Shown here piece by piece: positions 54,987 to 64,000 of a DNA stretch of 64,000 bases. The notes beneath the pieces are model-generated. The model was not told where the DNA came from, did not search any database, and saw only the letters and a program-made list of their open reading frames with translations. The stretch's first letter is position 1; each line of letters opens with the position of its first letter. Both the position numbers and the translations under genes were made by a program. This DNA is from Halovulum marinum (GTDB lineage Bacteria; Pseudomonadota; Alphaproteobacteria; Rhodobacterales; Rhodobacteraceae), in assembly GCF_009697225.1 (NCBI RefSeq), contig NZ_WIND01000020.1:1-64000 (forward strand), given 5' to 3'.

Positions 54987-55031
54987 CTGTCGTCCGCTTT
55001 CTACGCCTTCAGATAAAAGACATTTTCGTGA

Positions 55032-55045
55032 AAGCAATATTGCTT
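55032..55045. promoter_or_regulatory. Perfect 14-bp palindrome in the DUF1178-phoR divergent gap
   Basis: AAGCAATATTGCTT is an exact palindrome in AT-rich DNA between the two starts (54986 and 55063/55105). It may be an operator. No regulator is assigned. Confidence 0.45.
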
Positions 55046-55104
55046 ACGCGCGCATTGCAGGAATGTTACGGCTGTTGCGCCCCGCACCACAGCACGAGGT
55101 TCCC

Positions 55105-56412
55105 GTGTCCGACGGACGCCTGCTTCCCCTGTTCGCGCTGGGCGCGGCCTGTCTGCTGGCGATCGCCGGCACGGCCGCGCTGGGCCTTGGCGTCGCGGTC
55201 CAGACCGCGGCGGTCGCGGTGCTGTTCGCGGCTTATGCCGTGGCGGCGCGGCTGACCGGCCGCGGCGCCGGCCCCGCCGCGCGCCCCGACGCGGATGCGG
55301 TGCGGCCGCTGCCGATGGGGCCGGGCCGGACGCTGCTGCACCGGATGCCGGCACCGCTGCTGGTGATCTCGGAGCAGGAGCGGGTGACCTACGCCAACCC
55401 GGCCGCCGCCGCGATCCTGCCCGGCGCCCGGCCCGGCGTGCACTTCTCGGCGGCGATTCGCGCGCCCGCCTTCGTCGAGGCGATCGCGACCATCCTGCAG
55501 AACCACGCCGACGTCAGCTTCACCTTCAGCCAGGTCCGCGGCCGCGAGCGTTTCTTCGAGGCGCGCGCCAGCTACCTGCCGGCCAGCGCGGCGGGGGATT
55601 TCGGCGCCGGCGCGCAGGTCATCGTGCAGATCGAGGACCGCACCCGCGACAAGGCGCTGCTGCAGACCCGGTCGGATTTCGTCGCCAACGCCAGCCACGA
55701 GCTGCGCACGCCGCTGGCCTCGATCCTGGGTTACATCGAGACGCTACAGGGCCATGCCAGGGACGATCCCGAGGCGCGCGAGCTGTTCCTGGGGATCATG
55801 ATGACCCAGGCCAGCCGGATGAAGCGGCTGGTGGACGACCTGATGTCGCTGAGCCGGATCGAGATGAACGCCCATGTCCGTCCCGAGGCGCGCATCGACC
55901 TCTATGCCACCGCATCCGATTCGGCGGCGGCGCTGTACCCGCTGGCCAGCCGGAACGACGTGCTGCTGCAGATCGAACTGCCGCAGGACGGCGCCGGCGC
56001 CGAGGTGTTCGGCGACCACGACCAGCTGGCGCAGGTCATGGTCAACCTGATCGACAACGCCATCAAGTACGGCGGGAGCGGCAAGAAGGTGCGGGTGGCG
56101 GCGGCCGAGCCGGACACGCGCTATCCCGGCTGCCTGGGCGTGTCGGTGATCGACGAGGGACCGGGGATCGCGCGCGAGCACATTCCGCGGCTGACCGAGC
56201 GGTTCTTCCGGGTCAACCCGTCGCAAAGCAAGGACATGGGCGGCACCGGGCTGGGGCTGGCGATCACCAAGCACATCCTGGCGCGGCACCAGGGCGCCGT
56301 CGACATCCGTTCCCGGGTCGGCGAGGGCAGCCGCTTCACGCTGTGGATCCCGCGCGCGCCGGAAGCTGCGGATGATGCTGCGGACGGCGAAGAACCGCAT
56401 GATGTTCAATGA
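55105..56412 (+). CDS. phoR: Phosphate regulon sensor histidine kinase PhoR
   Basis: From the GTG at 55105 the protein is 435 residues: two membrane segments (about 8-45), a PAS domain (about 75-180), HisKA with the phospho-acceptor H198 in NASHELRTPL, and HATPase with N-box NLIDNAIKYG and GTGLGLAITKHIL. GAGG lies 5 nt before this GTG. An in-frame ATG at 55063 (449 residues) lacks proper spacing. It senses phosphate through the Pst system and phosphorylates PhoB, encoded at the end of the following operon. Confidence 0.93.
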   Translation: MSDGRLLPLFALGAACLLAIAGTAALGLGVAVQTAAVAVLFAAYAVAARLTGRGAGPAARPDADAVRPLPMGPGRTLLHRMPAPLLVISEQERVTYANPAAAAILPGARPGVHFSAAIRAPAFVEAIATILQNHADVSFTFSQVRGRERFFEARASYLPASAAGDFGAGAQVIVQIEDRTRDKALLQTRSDFVANASHELRTPLASILGYIETLQGHARDDPEARELFLGIMMTQASRMKRLVDDLMSLSRIEMNAHVRPEARIDLYATASDSAAALYPLASRNDVLLQIELPQDGAGAEVFGDHDQLAQVMVNLIDNAIKYGGSGKKVRVAAAEPDTRYPGCLGVSVIDEGPGIAREHIPRLTERFFRVNPSQSKDMGGTGLGLAITKHILARHQGAVDIRSRVGEGSRFTLWIPRAPEAADDAADGEEPHDVQ

Positions 56413-56418
56413 CTTGTC

Positions 56419-56450
56419 CTGTCATCCAGCCGTCACCGAATCGTTATAAA
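56419..56450 (+). promoter_or_regulatory. Pho box and -10 of the pst operon
   Basis: CTGTCAT (56419-56425), 4 bp, CCGTCAC (56430-56436) is a 7-4-7 PhoB direct repeat. After 8 bp comes TATAAA (56445-56450), a good -10. It lies about 105 bp before pstS, just after phoR, so pstSCAB-phoU-phoB should be switched on by PhoB under phosphate starvation. Confidence 0.85.
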
Positions 56451-56553
56451 ACCTGCATCGCCTAGACCTATGTTCCCGGCCAGCAGGGGCGACCCTGTAT
56501 CGAAGGCAGGGCGAACCTGCCGGACCGAAACGCATGGTATTCGGAGACAACCC

Positions 56554-57540
56554 GTGAAACTCACCAACCTTCTTGCTCTTGCTGCTGTGGGCACCCTCGT
56601 CGCGGGTGCCGCCGCCGCCCAGGGCCGCGACCAGATCCGCATCGTCGGCTCGTCGACCGTGTTCCCGTTCTCGACCGCGGTGGCCGAGCAGTTCGGCAAG
56701 ACCACCGATAACCCGACCCCGGTCGTCGAGTCGACCGGTTCGGGCGGCGGCCTGAAGCTGTTCTGCGCCGGCGTCGGTGTCGAGCACCCCGACATCACCA
56801 ACGCCTCGCGCCGGATGAAGCCGTCGGAGTTCGACCTGTGCCAGGAAAACGGCGTCACCGAGATCACCGAGTCGGTCGTCGGCTTTGACGGCATCGTCAT
56901 CGCCAACGCCAAGGGCGGCCCGTCGTTCTCGCTGACCCGCGAGCAGATCGTCACCGCGCTGGCCGAGCAGGGCCCGAAGCCGTCGACCTGGGACGAGGTC
57001 GACCCCTCGCTGCCCGCGATCGCCATCGAGGTGCTGGGCCCGCCGCCGTCGTCGGGCACCCGTGACGCCTTCGAAGAGCTGGTGATGCACGAGGGCTGCG
57101 AAGGCGCCGGCATCGCGTGCGAAGGCATCTCGATCCGCGAGGACGGCGCCTTCGTCGAGGCCGGCGAGAACGACAACCTGATCGTCTCGAAGCTGGAAGC
57201 GAACCCCAACGCGCTGGGCGTGTTCGGCTTCTCGTTCCTCGACCAGAACGCCGACGCCCTGCAGGGCGCGCCGGTCGATGGTGTCGAGCCGACCTTCGAC
57301 AACATCGCTTCGGGCGACTATCCGGTGTCGCGTTCGCTGTACTTCTACATCAAGAACGCGCACGTCGGCGTCGTGCCCGGGATCGAGGAGTACGCGGCCG
57401 AGTTCATCTCGGACGCCGCTTCCGGCGAAGACGGCTACCTGGTCGACAAGGGTCTGATCCCGCTGCCCGAGGACGAGTTCTCGGCCAACGCGGACGCCGT
57501 CGCCAACCTGAAGCCGCTCGAGAAGTCCGAGCTGGAGTAA
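56554..57540 (+). CDS. pstS: Phosphate ABC transporter substrate-binding protein PstS
   Basis: The 328-residue precursor has a signal peptide (about 1-22, AAA/QGR) and the phosphate-binding motifs RIVGSSTVFPFS and ESTGSGGGLKLFC, plus PPPSSGTRDAFEELV. It binds phosphate in the periplasm. The start is GTG at 56554 with GGAG 6 nt upstream. A Pho box precedes it and two hairpins follow. Confidence 0.96.
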   Translation: MKLTNLLALAAVGTLVAGAAAAQGRDQIRIVGSSTVFPFSTAVAEQFGKTTDNPTPVVESTGSGGGLKLFCAGVGVEHPDITNASRRMKPSEFDLCQENGVTEITESVVGFDGIVIANAKGGPSFSLTREQIVTALAEQGPKPSTWDEVDPSLPAIAIEVLGPPPSSGTRDAFEELVMHEGCEGAGIACEGISIREDGAFVEAGENDNLIVSKLEANPNALGVFGFSFLDQNADALQGAPVDGVEPTFDNIASGDYPVSRSLYFYIKNAHVGVVPGIEEYAAEFISDAASGEDGYLVDKGLIPLPEDEFSANADAVANLKPLEKSELE

Positions 57541-57560
57541 GCCGCTCCATCCGAGATCGT

Positions 57561-57616
57561 GCAGGGGCGGCCGCGTGCCGCCCCTGCCGACGCGTTCCGC
57601 GGCCCGACGGGCCGCG
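57561..57616 (+). terminator. Two hairpins between pstS and pstC
   Basis: GCAGGGGCGGC (57561-57571) pairs with GCCGCCCCTGC (57577-57587), and CGCGGCCC (57598-57605) pairs with GGGCCGCG (57609-57616). They fit partial termination that favours pstS over the permease genes. Confidence 0.65.
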
Positions 57617-57636
57617 AAAGGGCAGGGACCACCCCG

Positions 57637-59013
57637 ATGACCAGTGCCGTCTTCCTTCTCGTCATCCTTCTGGCGTTCGCCTTTCTGTTCCTCGCCCGCC
57701 GGCGGTCCTCGGCCGTTGCCGCCGGAAACCTGGCCAGCCTGCATTCGCGGCCGAACTACCACGGCCTCCACGCCTTTCTGCTGACCGCCCTCGGCGGGCT
57801 GCTGACGCTGATCGTGCTGTCGACGCTGGCCCGGCTGTACATCGACGGTGCGCTGAGCGGCGCCATCGCCGACGCGCTGCCGGACGCGCCGCGGATCGAG
57901 CGGCAGCTGGTGCTGTCCGACGCCAAGTCGATCGCGCGCGGCGGCGTCGCCTCGGCCGAGGACGAACTGCGCCGCGACATCGCCGCGCGCTTCGGCTCGC
58001 TGCAGACGCTGCGGGTCTGGGGCATCGCGGTGCTGAGCCTGGCGGCGGCGCTGCTGGGCGGCCTGCTGGCGCTGCGTTCGGTCAGCACCGCGTTCCGCGC
58101 CCGCAACCGCACCGAGACGATCATCCGCACGATCCTGGCGATCTGCGCCGGCATCGCGATCCTGACCACCGTCGGCATCGTGCTGTCGCTGATCTTCGAG
58201 ACGCTGAACTTCTTCAGCAACATCGGCTGGCGGGTCGACAAGTTCCTGTTCGGCACCCGCTGGTCGCCGCTGTCCGGCGTCAGCGCCGGCGAGATGGACC
58301 CGGACAAGGTCGGCGCGGTGCCGCTGTTCGCCGGCACGCTGCTGATCACCGCCATCGCCATGCTGGTCGCGGTGCCGGTCGGGCTGTTCGCCGCGATCTA
58401 CCTGTCGGACTTCGCCTCGACGCGGGTGCGCGCCATCGCCAAGCCGATGCTGGAGATCCTGGCCGGCGTGCCGACCGTGGTCTACGGCTTTTTCGCCGCG
58501 ATCACCGTGGCGCCGTTCATCCGCCGCACCGGCGAATCGCTGGGCCTGAACGTGGCTTCGGAATCGGCGCTGGCCGCCGGGCTGGTGATGGGGATCATGA
58601 TCATCCCGTTCATCTCGTCGCTGTCCGACGACGTGATCAACGCGGTGCCGCAGAGCCTGCGCGACGGCTCCTACGGGCTGGGTGCGACCCGGGCCGAGAC
58701 GATCCGCCAGGTGGTGCTGCCGGCGGCGCTGCCGGGCATCGTCTCGGCGGTGCTGCTGGGCATCTCGCGCGCGGTGGGCGAGACGATGATCGTGGTGATG
58801 GCCGCCGGGCAGGGCGCGAACCTGACGCTGAACCCGCTGGAGGCGGTGACCACGGTGACGGTGCAGATCGTCATGCTGATCACCGGCGACACCGAGGCCA
58901 AGGTCGCCGCCGGCCCCGCCTTCACCCTGGGCTTCACGCTGTTCTGCGTGACGCTACTGCTGAACATCGTGGCGCTGCGCGTGGTGCGCAGGTACCGCGA
59001 ACTGTACGACTGA
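57637..59013 (+). CDS. pstC: Phosphate ABC transporter permease PstC
   Basis: The 458-residue protein carries an extra N-terminal region of about 180 residues with two membrane segments, then the ABC permease domain (GTLLITAIAMLVAVPVGLFAAIYLSDF, the EAA-like loop SLRDGSYGLGATRAETIRQVVLP). It forms the membrane channel with PstA. The start at 57637 follows an AGGGA box. Confidence 0.94.
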   Translation: MTSAVFLLVILLAFAFLFLARRRSSAVAAGNLASLHSRPNYHGLHAFLLTALGGLLTLIVLSTLARLYIDGALSGAIADALPDAPRIERQLVLSDAKSIARGGVASAEDELRRDIAARFGSLQTLRVWGIAVLSLAAALLGGLLALRSVSTAFRARNRTETIIRTILAICAGIAILTTVGIVLSLIFETLNFFSNIGWRVDKFLFGTRWSPLSGVSAGEMDPDKVGAVPLFAGTLLITAIAMLVAVPVGLFAAIYLSDFASTRVRAIAKPMLEILAGVPTVVYGFFAAITVAPFIRRTGESLGLNVASESALAAGLVMGIMIIPFISSLSDDVINAVPQSLRDGSYGLGATRAETIRQVVLPAALPGIVSAVLLGISRAVGETMIVVMAAGQGANLTLNPLEAVTTVTVQIVMLITGDTEAKVAAGPAFTLGFTLFCVTLLLNIVALRVVRRYRELYD

Positions 59014-59026
59014 GGGGGGCCGCGAA

Positions 59027-60805
59027 ATGGTCGCGATCGCAGATCTTTCCGCCCACCACGGCTCCGAGGCCTCGGCCCGCCGGCTGCGGCGCCGCCGCTT
59101 CGCGCAGCGGCGCCTGCAGGCTTATGGCATCCTGGCGATCGGCTTCGCCGCGCTGGCGCTGGTGGCGCTGCTGTCGACCGTGGTCGGCAACGCCTGGCAG
59201 GCGATGAGCGAAAGCTACATCACCCTCGACGTGCCGCTGGACGACCCCGAACTGGTCTCGGGCGACACGGTGTCGGTGTCCCGGTTCAACTACGACGGGC
59301 TGGTCAAGGACGTGCTGAAGGCCGAGTTTCCCTCGGCCAGCGGCCGCACCCAGCGGCGCGAGCTGTACGATCTTGTCAGCGGCGGCGCGCAGTTCGAGCT
59401 GCGCGAGGCACTGCTGCGCGACCGGTCGCTTGCCGGGCAGACGGTGCCGGTCCGGCTGCTGGCGTCGGACGTCACCGACCTGTACCTCAAGGGCGTCTAC
59501 GGCAAGCTGGACTCGCGGCCGCGCGAGGGCGCGCTGACGATCCAGCCGATCGAGGACGGCGACACCGTGCGCGTGAGCTCGACGGCGGACGATTTCTCGG
59601 CGGCGCTGGTGCAGGCCAAGGCCGCCCTGCTGGACCGGGCCGCCTTCGAGCGCAACCAGGCGCGGCTGCAGAACCGCGGCGTCGAGGTGTTCGGCCGCCA
59701 GGCGCATGAGACCTCCGATCCGGACGAGCGCACCCGGCTGCAGACCCAGATCGACACCCGCGCGGCCGAGCGCGACCGCCTGCTGGCGGTGGCCGAGGAC
59801 CTGGAGGCGCGCGCGCGCCGGGGCGGCGGCGCCGAGGCGCTGGACGAGACCGCGCCGTCGGTGCTGCTGCGCGTCGGCGACGGCTGGCTGAAGATGGTCG
59901 AGGTCGGCGACAGCGGCGGCATCGCCGAGCCGATCGTCCCGGTCGCGCCGGTCGAGGCGCTGCCCGCCGACGCCTGGGGCTTCTACATCCACGACCAGCC
60001 CGAGGCGGCGCGCAAGGTCTCGGACCGGCAAATCGTCTGGATCGAGACGCTGAAGGACCGCGGCCGGGTCGAGACCGTGTTCAACACCCGCTTCTTCACC
60101 GCCGGCGACAGCCGCGAGCCCGAGCTGGCGGGGATCTGGGGCGCGGCCGTGGGCTCGTTCTGGACCATGCTGGTGACCTTCGTGCTGGCGTTCCCGATCG
60201 GCGTGCTGGCGGCGATCTACCTGGAGGAGTTCGCGCCGAAGAACCGGCTGACCGATTTCGTCGAGGTCAACATCAACAACCTCGCCGCGGTGCCGTCGAT
60301 CGTGTTCGGCCTGCTGGGCCTGGCGGTGTTCCTGGGCTTCTTCGGCGTGCCGCGGTCGTCGCCGCTGGCGGGCGGCATCGTGCTGGCGCTGATGACGCTG
60401 CCGACGATCATCATCGCCAGCCGCGCCTCGATCCGGGCGGTGCCGCCGTCGATCCGCGACGCGGCGCTGGCGCTGGGCGCGTCCCGGCTGCAGACCAGTT
60501 TCCACCACGTCTTCCCGCTGGCGATGCCGGGGATCCTGACCGGCACGATCATCGGCATGGCGCAGGCGCTGGGCGAGACCGCGCCGCTGATCATGATCGG
60601 CATGGTCGCGTTCATCGTCGACGTGCCCACCGGGATCACCGACAGCGCCACCGTGCTGCCGGTGCAGGTGTTCCGCTGGTCCGACTTCCCCGAGCGCGCC
60701 TTCGAGGCGCGGACCGCCGCGGCGATCTGCGTGCTGCTGCTGTTCCTGGTGCTGATGAACGCGCTGGCGGTTTTCCTTCGTAAACGTTTCGAACGCCGCT
60801 GGTAA
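59027..60805 (+). CDS. pstA: Phosphate ABC transporter permease PstA
   Basis: The 592-residue protein has an N-terminal membrane segment (about 39-60), a long hydrophilic DUF3333-type region (about 65-370) and a C-terminal permease domain with the loop [28 protein letters not shown]. It is about twice the length of E. coli PstA, a form seen in Rhodobacterales. It pairs with PstC. Confidence 0.94.
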   Translation: MVAIADLSAHHGSEASARRLRRRRFAQRRLQAYGILAIGFAALALVALLSTVVGNAWQAMSESYITLDVPLDDPELVSGDTVSVSRFNYDGLVKDVLKAEFPSASGRTQRRELYDLVSGGAQFELREALLRDRSLAGQTVPVRLLASDVTDLYLKGVYGKLDSRPREGALTIQPIEDGDTVRVSSTADDFSAALVQAKAALLDRAAFERNQARLQNRGVEVFGRQAHETSDPDERTRLQTQIDTRAAERDRLLAVAEDLEARARRGGGAEALDETAPSVLLRVGDGWLKMVEVGDSGGIAEPIVPVAPVEALPADAWGFYIHDQPEAARKVSDRQIVWIETLKDRGRVETVFNTRFFTAGDSREPELAGIWGAAVGSFWTMLVTFVLAFPIGVLAAIYLEEFAPKNRLTDFVEVNINNLAAVPSIVFGLLGLAVFLGFFGVPRSSPLAGGIVLALMTLPTIIIASRASIRAVPPSIRDAALALGASRLQTSFHHVFPLAMPGILTGTIIGMAQALGETAPLIMIGMVAFIVDVPTGITDSATVLPVQVFRWSDFPERAFEARTAAAICVLLLFLVLMNALAVFLRKRFERRW

Positions 60806-60824
60806 GGCGGACAGGAGAGAACCA

Positions 60825-61637
60825 ATGGCCCATGCCGAAATGACCGATCTTGAGGCGACCCAGCCGGCGCCGGATACCGTGCAGACCAAGATCCAGGCCC
60901 GCGACGTGCGCGTGTTCTACGGCCCGACCGAGGCGATCAAGGGCGTCGACGTCGACATCCTCGACAAAACCGTGACCGCCTTCATCGGCCCCTCGGGCTG
61001 CGGCAAGTCGACCTTCCTGCGCTGTCTGAACCGGATGAACGACACCATCGAGAGCGCCCGCGTCACCGGCGAGATCCTGCTGGACGGCGGCGACATCTAC
61101 GACCGCCGGGTCGATCCGGTGCAGCTGCGGGCCCGCGTCGGCATGGTGTTCCAGAAACCGAACCCGTTCCCGAAGTCGATCTATGACAACGTCGCCTACG
61201 GCCCGCGGATCCACGGCCTGGTGGCGAACAGGGCCGAACTGGATTCGGTGGTCGAGCAGTCGCTGCGCCGTGCCGCGCTGTGGACCGAGGTCAAGGACCG
61301 GCTGGACGAGCCCGGCACCGGCCTGTCCGGCGGCCAGCAGCAGCGCCTGTGCATCGCCCGCGCGGTGGCCACCGCGCCCGAGGTGCTGCTGATGGACGAG
61401 CCGTGCTCGGCGCTGGACCCGATCGCCACCGCGCAGGTCGAGGAGCTGATCGACGAGCTGAAGCAGAGCTTCTCGGTGGTGATCGTGACGCACTCGATGC
61501 AGCAGGCGGCGCGGGTCAGCCAGAAGACCGCGTTCTTCCACCTCGGCCACATCGTCGAGTACGACGACACGCCGAAGATCTTCACCAACCCGGTGGACCA
61601 GCGCACGCAGGACTACATCACCGGGCGCTTCGGCTAG
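60825..61637 (+). CDS. pstB: Phosphate ABC transporter ATP-binding protein PstB
   Basis: The 270-residue protein has Walker [14 protein letters not shown], signature [14 protein letters not shown], Walker [14 protein letters not shown] and the switch histidine in [12 protein letters not shown]. It powers phosphate uptake. AGGAGAG precedes the ATG. Confidence 0.97.
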   Translation: MAHAEMTDLEATQPAPDTVQTKIQARDVRVFYGPTEAIKGVDVDILDKTVTAFIGPSGCGKSTFLRCLNRMNDTIESARVTGEILLDGGDIYDRRVDPVQLRARVGMVFQKPNPFPKSIYDNVAYGPRIHGLVANRAELDSVVEQSLRRAALWTEVKDRLDEPGTGLSGGQQQRLCIARAVATAPEVLLMDEPCSALDPIATAQVEELIDELKQSFSVVIVTHSMQQAARVSQKTAFFHLGHIVEYDDTPKIFTNPVDQRTQDYITGRFG

Positions 61638-61671
61638 TATTGCGCGCAGCGGATACAGGAAAGGATTTCCC

Positions 61672-62370
61672 ATGGGAGAGCACATCGTCTCTGCCTTCGA
61701 CCACGATCTCGAGAAGATCGAGGCCCGGATCTCGGAAATGGGCGGTCTGGCCGAGGAGCTGCTGGCCGGCGCGCTGACGTCGATCGAGACCCGCGACACC
61801 AGCCTGGCCGAGCAGGTCACCGCCCGCGACAAGAAGCTCGACCAGATGGAAATGGAGATCGAGGAGTTCGCGACCAAGGTCATCGCCCTGCGCGCCCCGA
61901 TGGCGCAGGACCTGCGGCTGGTGATCGCGGCGCTGAAGATCTGCACCACGCTGGAGCGGATCGGCGATCTGTCGAAGAACATCGCCAAGCGCGCGGCGTC
62001 GATCTCGAAGCTGGGGCCGCTGCCGACCACGCCGTCGATCATCCGCATGGGCCGCGCCACCCAGGCGCAGCTGTCCGAGGTGCTGAGCGCCTATTCCGGC
62101 CACGACACCAAGGCCGCCGTGGCGGTCTGGCGCAAGGACGTGGACATCGACGAGATGTACAACGCCATGTTCCGCGAGGTCGTCACCTACATGATGGAGG
62201 ACAACCGGATGATCGGCGCCGGCAGCCAGCTGCTGTTCATCGCCAAGAACCTGGAGCGGATCGGCGACCACACCACCCACATCGCCGAGATGGCCTATTA
62301 CATCCAGGAGGGCGCGCCGCTGGGCGACGACCGCCCGAAGGGCGAGCCGGTCAGCCCGGCGATCGACTAG
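61672..62370 (+). CDS. phoU: Phosphate signalling protein PhoU
   Basis: The 232-residue protein is a two-repeat helical PhoU: DHDLEKIEARISEMGGLAEE, LERIGDLSKNIAKRA and LERIGDHTTHIAEMAYYIQEG with paired acidic metal-binding motifs. It passes the Pst transport state to PhoR, keeping the regulon off in high phosphate. Confidence 0.97.
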   Translation: MGEHIVSAFDHDLEKIEARISEMGGLAEELLAGALTSIETRDTSLAEQVTARDKKLDQMEMEIEEFATKVIALRAPMAQDLRLVIAALKICTTLERIGDLSKNIAKRAASISKLGPLPTTPSIIRMGRATQAQLSEVLSAYSGHDTKAAVAVWRKDVDIDEMYNAMFREVVTYMMEDNRMIGAGSQLLFIAKNLERIGDHTTHIAEMAYYIQEGAPLGDDRPKGEPVSPAID

Positions 62371-62383
62371 GAGGGCGCGGCCG

Positions 62384-63106
62384 ATGTGCGCGAAGATCCT
62401 GGTGGTCGAGGACGAGGAGGCGCTGAGCCGCCTGCTGAGCTACAACCTGGGCAAGGAGGGCTTCGCGGTCGGCGTCTGCGCCGACGGCGACGACGCGCTG
62501 ATCGCCGTCGACGAGGAAAGGCCGGACCTGATCCTGCTGGACTGGATGCTGCCCAACGTCTCGGGCGTCGAGATCTGCCGCCAGCTCCGGGCCGGCAGCC
62601 AGACCCGCGAGATTCCGGTGATCATGCTGACCGCCCGCGGCGAGGAGGACGACCGGATCCGCGGTCTGGAGCTGGGTGCCGACGACTATGTGACCAAGCC
62701 GTTCTCGATGTCCGAGCTGGTCGCCCGGATCCGCGCCGTGCTGCGCCGCACCCGGCCGACGATCGCCGGCGACGTCGCGACCTTCGCCGATATCGTGCTG
62801 GACCGCGAGACCTGCCGCGTGCGCCGCGCCGGGCGGGACGTTCACCTTGGGCCGACCGAGTTCCGGCTGCTGGACACGCTGATGCAGCGGCCGGGCCGGG
62901 TGTTCAGCCGCGAGCAGCTGCTGGACCGGGTCTGGGGCACCGATGTCTACGTCGAGATCCGCACCGTCGACGTGCATGTCGGCCGGCTGCGCAAGGCGCT
63001 GAACCGGCGCGGCGAGGCCGACCCGATCCGCACCGTGCGCGCCAGCGGCTATGCGCTCGACGAGACCTACCAGGGCGGACCGGCGGTGCCGCGCAAGGCC
63101 GGCTGA
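62384..63106 (+). CDS. phoB: Phosphate regulon response regulator PhoB
   Basis: The 240-residue protein has a receiver domain with phospho-acceptor D53 in LDWMLPNVSG and K in TKPFS, and a C-terminal OmpR-type winged helix (GPTEFRLLDTLMQRPGRVFSREQLLDRVW). It binds the Pho box upstream of pstS, closing an autoregulatory loop. The gene ends the operon; copy B of the 3' element lies 24 nt further on. Confidence 0.97.
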   Translation: MCAKILVVEDEEALSRLLSYNLGKEGFAVGVCADGDDALIAVDEERPDLILLDWMLPNVSGVEICRQLRAGSQTREIPVIMLTARGEEDDRIRGLELGADDYVTKPFSMSELVARIRAVLRRTRPTIAGDVATFADIVLDRETCRVRRAGRDVHLGPTEFRLLDTLMQRPGRVFSREQLLDRVWGTDVYVEIRTVDVHVGRLRKALNRRGEADPIRTVRASGYALDETYQGGPAVPRKAG

Positions 63107-63130
63107 GGGTGTGAAATCGGCGATTCCACC

Positions 63131-63190
63131 GTGAAAACCCCCTCAACCCCTTGATCTTTCAGGGATGTTGAATCCTGAAACTTCGTGAAT
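63131..63190 (+). repeat. Copy B of a 3'-flanking element shared with 14761-14818
   Basis: The first 26 positions (63131-63156) match the minus-strand element at 14818 with one gap and one substitution; the rest matches weakly. It also holds the inverted repeat TTTCAGG (63157-63163) with CCTGAAA (63174-63180). It starts 24 nt after phoB, between convergent genes. Confidence 0.6.
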
Positions 63191-63262
63191 CCTTCCCGGC
63201 GGCCGCGCCCGGGGCCGGCGCCGGATGCCTCCGGCGGGGATATTTGCCGGACGTGGAAGGCG

Positions 63263-63284
63263 GGCGCCCGGGCCGGCGGGCGCC
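63263..63284 (-). terminator. Hairpin after the partial gene at 63297
   Basis: GGCGCCCG (63263-63270) pairs with CGGGCGCC (63277-63284), 6-nt loop, 12 nt downstream of the minus-strand stop. Confidence 0.55.
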
Positions 63285-63296
63285 GCGCGGGAGCGG

Positions 63297-64000
63297 TCAG
63301 TCCAGCCGACCGGGCAGGCCGAGATCGCCCGAGGCGATGTCGAACACGTCGGTCACGCAGAGCAGCGGCGCGTGGACGTTCGCGTTCACCTGCAACGCCG
63401 CGGTCACGCCGTCGTAGCGTGCGCCCGAGAGGATTTCGGGGTCGGCGAAGCCGACCGTGACCGAGATCTCGGCGCCGTCGAACAGCGGCGTGTAACCGGG
63501 GCTGTCGATGAACAGCGGCAGGCCGGGCCAGGTGGCGGGCAGGCGCGGCGCGGCGCCGTCGGGGATGTCGCGGACCGCGAGCGCGCCGTCGCCGCAGGGT
63601 TCGGTCGGGGTCAGCACCACCCAGTGGCTGTGCCAGCCGGCGCCGTCGTTGCCGAGATCGCCGTCGCCGTTCTCGTCGTTCAGCGGCGTGTCGTCGAAGT
63701 CCGGGTGCCTGGTGGCGGCCAGCGCCAGGATGCCGGTGCGGCCCTCGAACCCCACGGCGGCGGGGTCGAGCGAGGTCGGCCAGACGTAGCCGAGCACCGG
63801 CGCGCCGCCGAGCGCGCCGGCGGGCTGCGGGGTCTCGGCCCCGGCCCGGCCGCCGGTGGTCATGTGGAAGGTGACCGTGCGCCCGTCGCGGTGCGCATGG
63901 GCGGCGCGGATGTCGAACGCGGCCGCGATCCCGGGCGTCTCGGGCGCGGCGATGGCGTCTGGCATGTCCGCCGCGGCGGGATGCGCGATGTCGGCGAGGG
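63297..64000 (-). CDS. Hypothetical protein (partial, probably secreted)
   Basis: The frame ends at 63297 and is open to the right edge, so the N-terminus is outside the window; the ATG at 63965 is probably internal, since the preceding codons read LADIAHPAAD. The product is rich in beta structure and has an acidic stretch DFDDTPLNDENGDGDLGND that could bind calcium, and HSHWVVLTP. Not recognised. Likely periplasmic or extracellular. Confidence 0.7.
   Translation of the reverse strand, partial: LADIAHPAAADMPDAIAAPETPGIAAAFDIRAAHAHRDGRTVTFHMTTGGRAGAETPQPAGALGGAPVLGYVWPTSLDPAAVGFEGRTGILALAATRHPDFDDTPLNDENGDGDLGNDGAGWHSHWVVLTPTEPCGDGALAVRDIPDGAAPRLPATWPGLPLFIDSPGYTPLFDGAEISVTVGFADPEILSGARYDGVTAALQVNANVHAPLLCVTDVFDIASGDLGLPGRLD

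Overview
The window is about 70% GC, gene-dense and chromosomal in character. Gene order points to an alphaproteobacterium of the Rhodobacterales (Paracoccaceae): coxB-ctaB-small gene-ctaG-coxC-SURF1-thrC-M16 peptidase-GNAT, together with lysC-ptsP, a DUF1178 gene, and phoR followed by pstSCAB-phoU-phoB. This placement is inferred from gene order and protein motifs only. I saw no rRNA, tRNA, CRISPR array, insertion sequence or phage gene.

Region 1 (1-7259) is an acetate/short-chain-acid type module: the 3' end of an acetyl-CoA synthetase gene, a two-subunit sodium/solute symporter, a cNMP-binding/CBS/DUF294 protein, a small membrane protein, a single-domain response regulator, and a membrane sensor-like protein whose C-terminus is a DnaQ-type exonuclease. 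Region 2 (7315-14719) carries a semialdehyde dehydrogenase, a divergent Lrp/MocR regulator pair, and a TRAP operon plus universal stress protein that resembles the ectoine transporter set teaABCD. That operon is preceded by ten tandem 18-bp repeats, open in all three forward frames. Region 3 (14847-22857, minus strand) is a predicted peptide-ligation/modification operon with two transglutaminase-like proteins, a circularly permuted ATP-grasp fused to an alpha-E domain, and a membrane alpha/beta hydrolase. Region 4 (23113-27799) is a second TRAP operon led by an unusual protein in which a GntR/FCD regulator is fused in frame to an Ldh2-type 2-hydroxyacid dehydrogenase.

Region 5 (27846-33527) is a stress-type cluster (DUF2267, Lon-like protease, UspA-like protein, APC permease, membrane hypothetical). 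Region 6 (33644-42957) holds tldD and the cytochrome c oxidase assembly cluster through thrC and an M16 peptidase. Region 7 (43185-54986) is mixed housekeeping: MBL-fold protein, GlcD-like oxidoreductase, a DUF1326/DUF2182 pair, an NrtS-like protein, apt and mtnP (linked in adenine salvage) separated by a small ribbon-helix-helix regulator and a 43-residue peptide gene, flavin reductase, GNAT, ptsP, lysC and DUF1178. Region 8 (55063-63106) is the phosphate regulon: phoR, a clear Pho box, then pstS-pstC-pstA-pstB-phoU-phoB. The window ends in a partial minus-strand gene.

Points most worth attention: the repeat leader before the TeaABCD-like operon, the GntR-Ldh2 fusion, the sensor-exonuclease fusion, the ATP-grasp/alpha-E/transglutaminase/hydrolase operon, and a 26-position element (one gap, one substitution) found just 3' of two unrelated genes.
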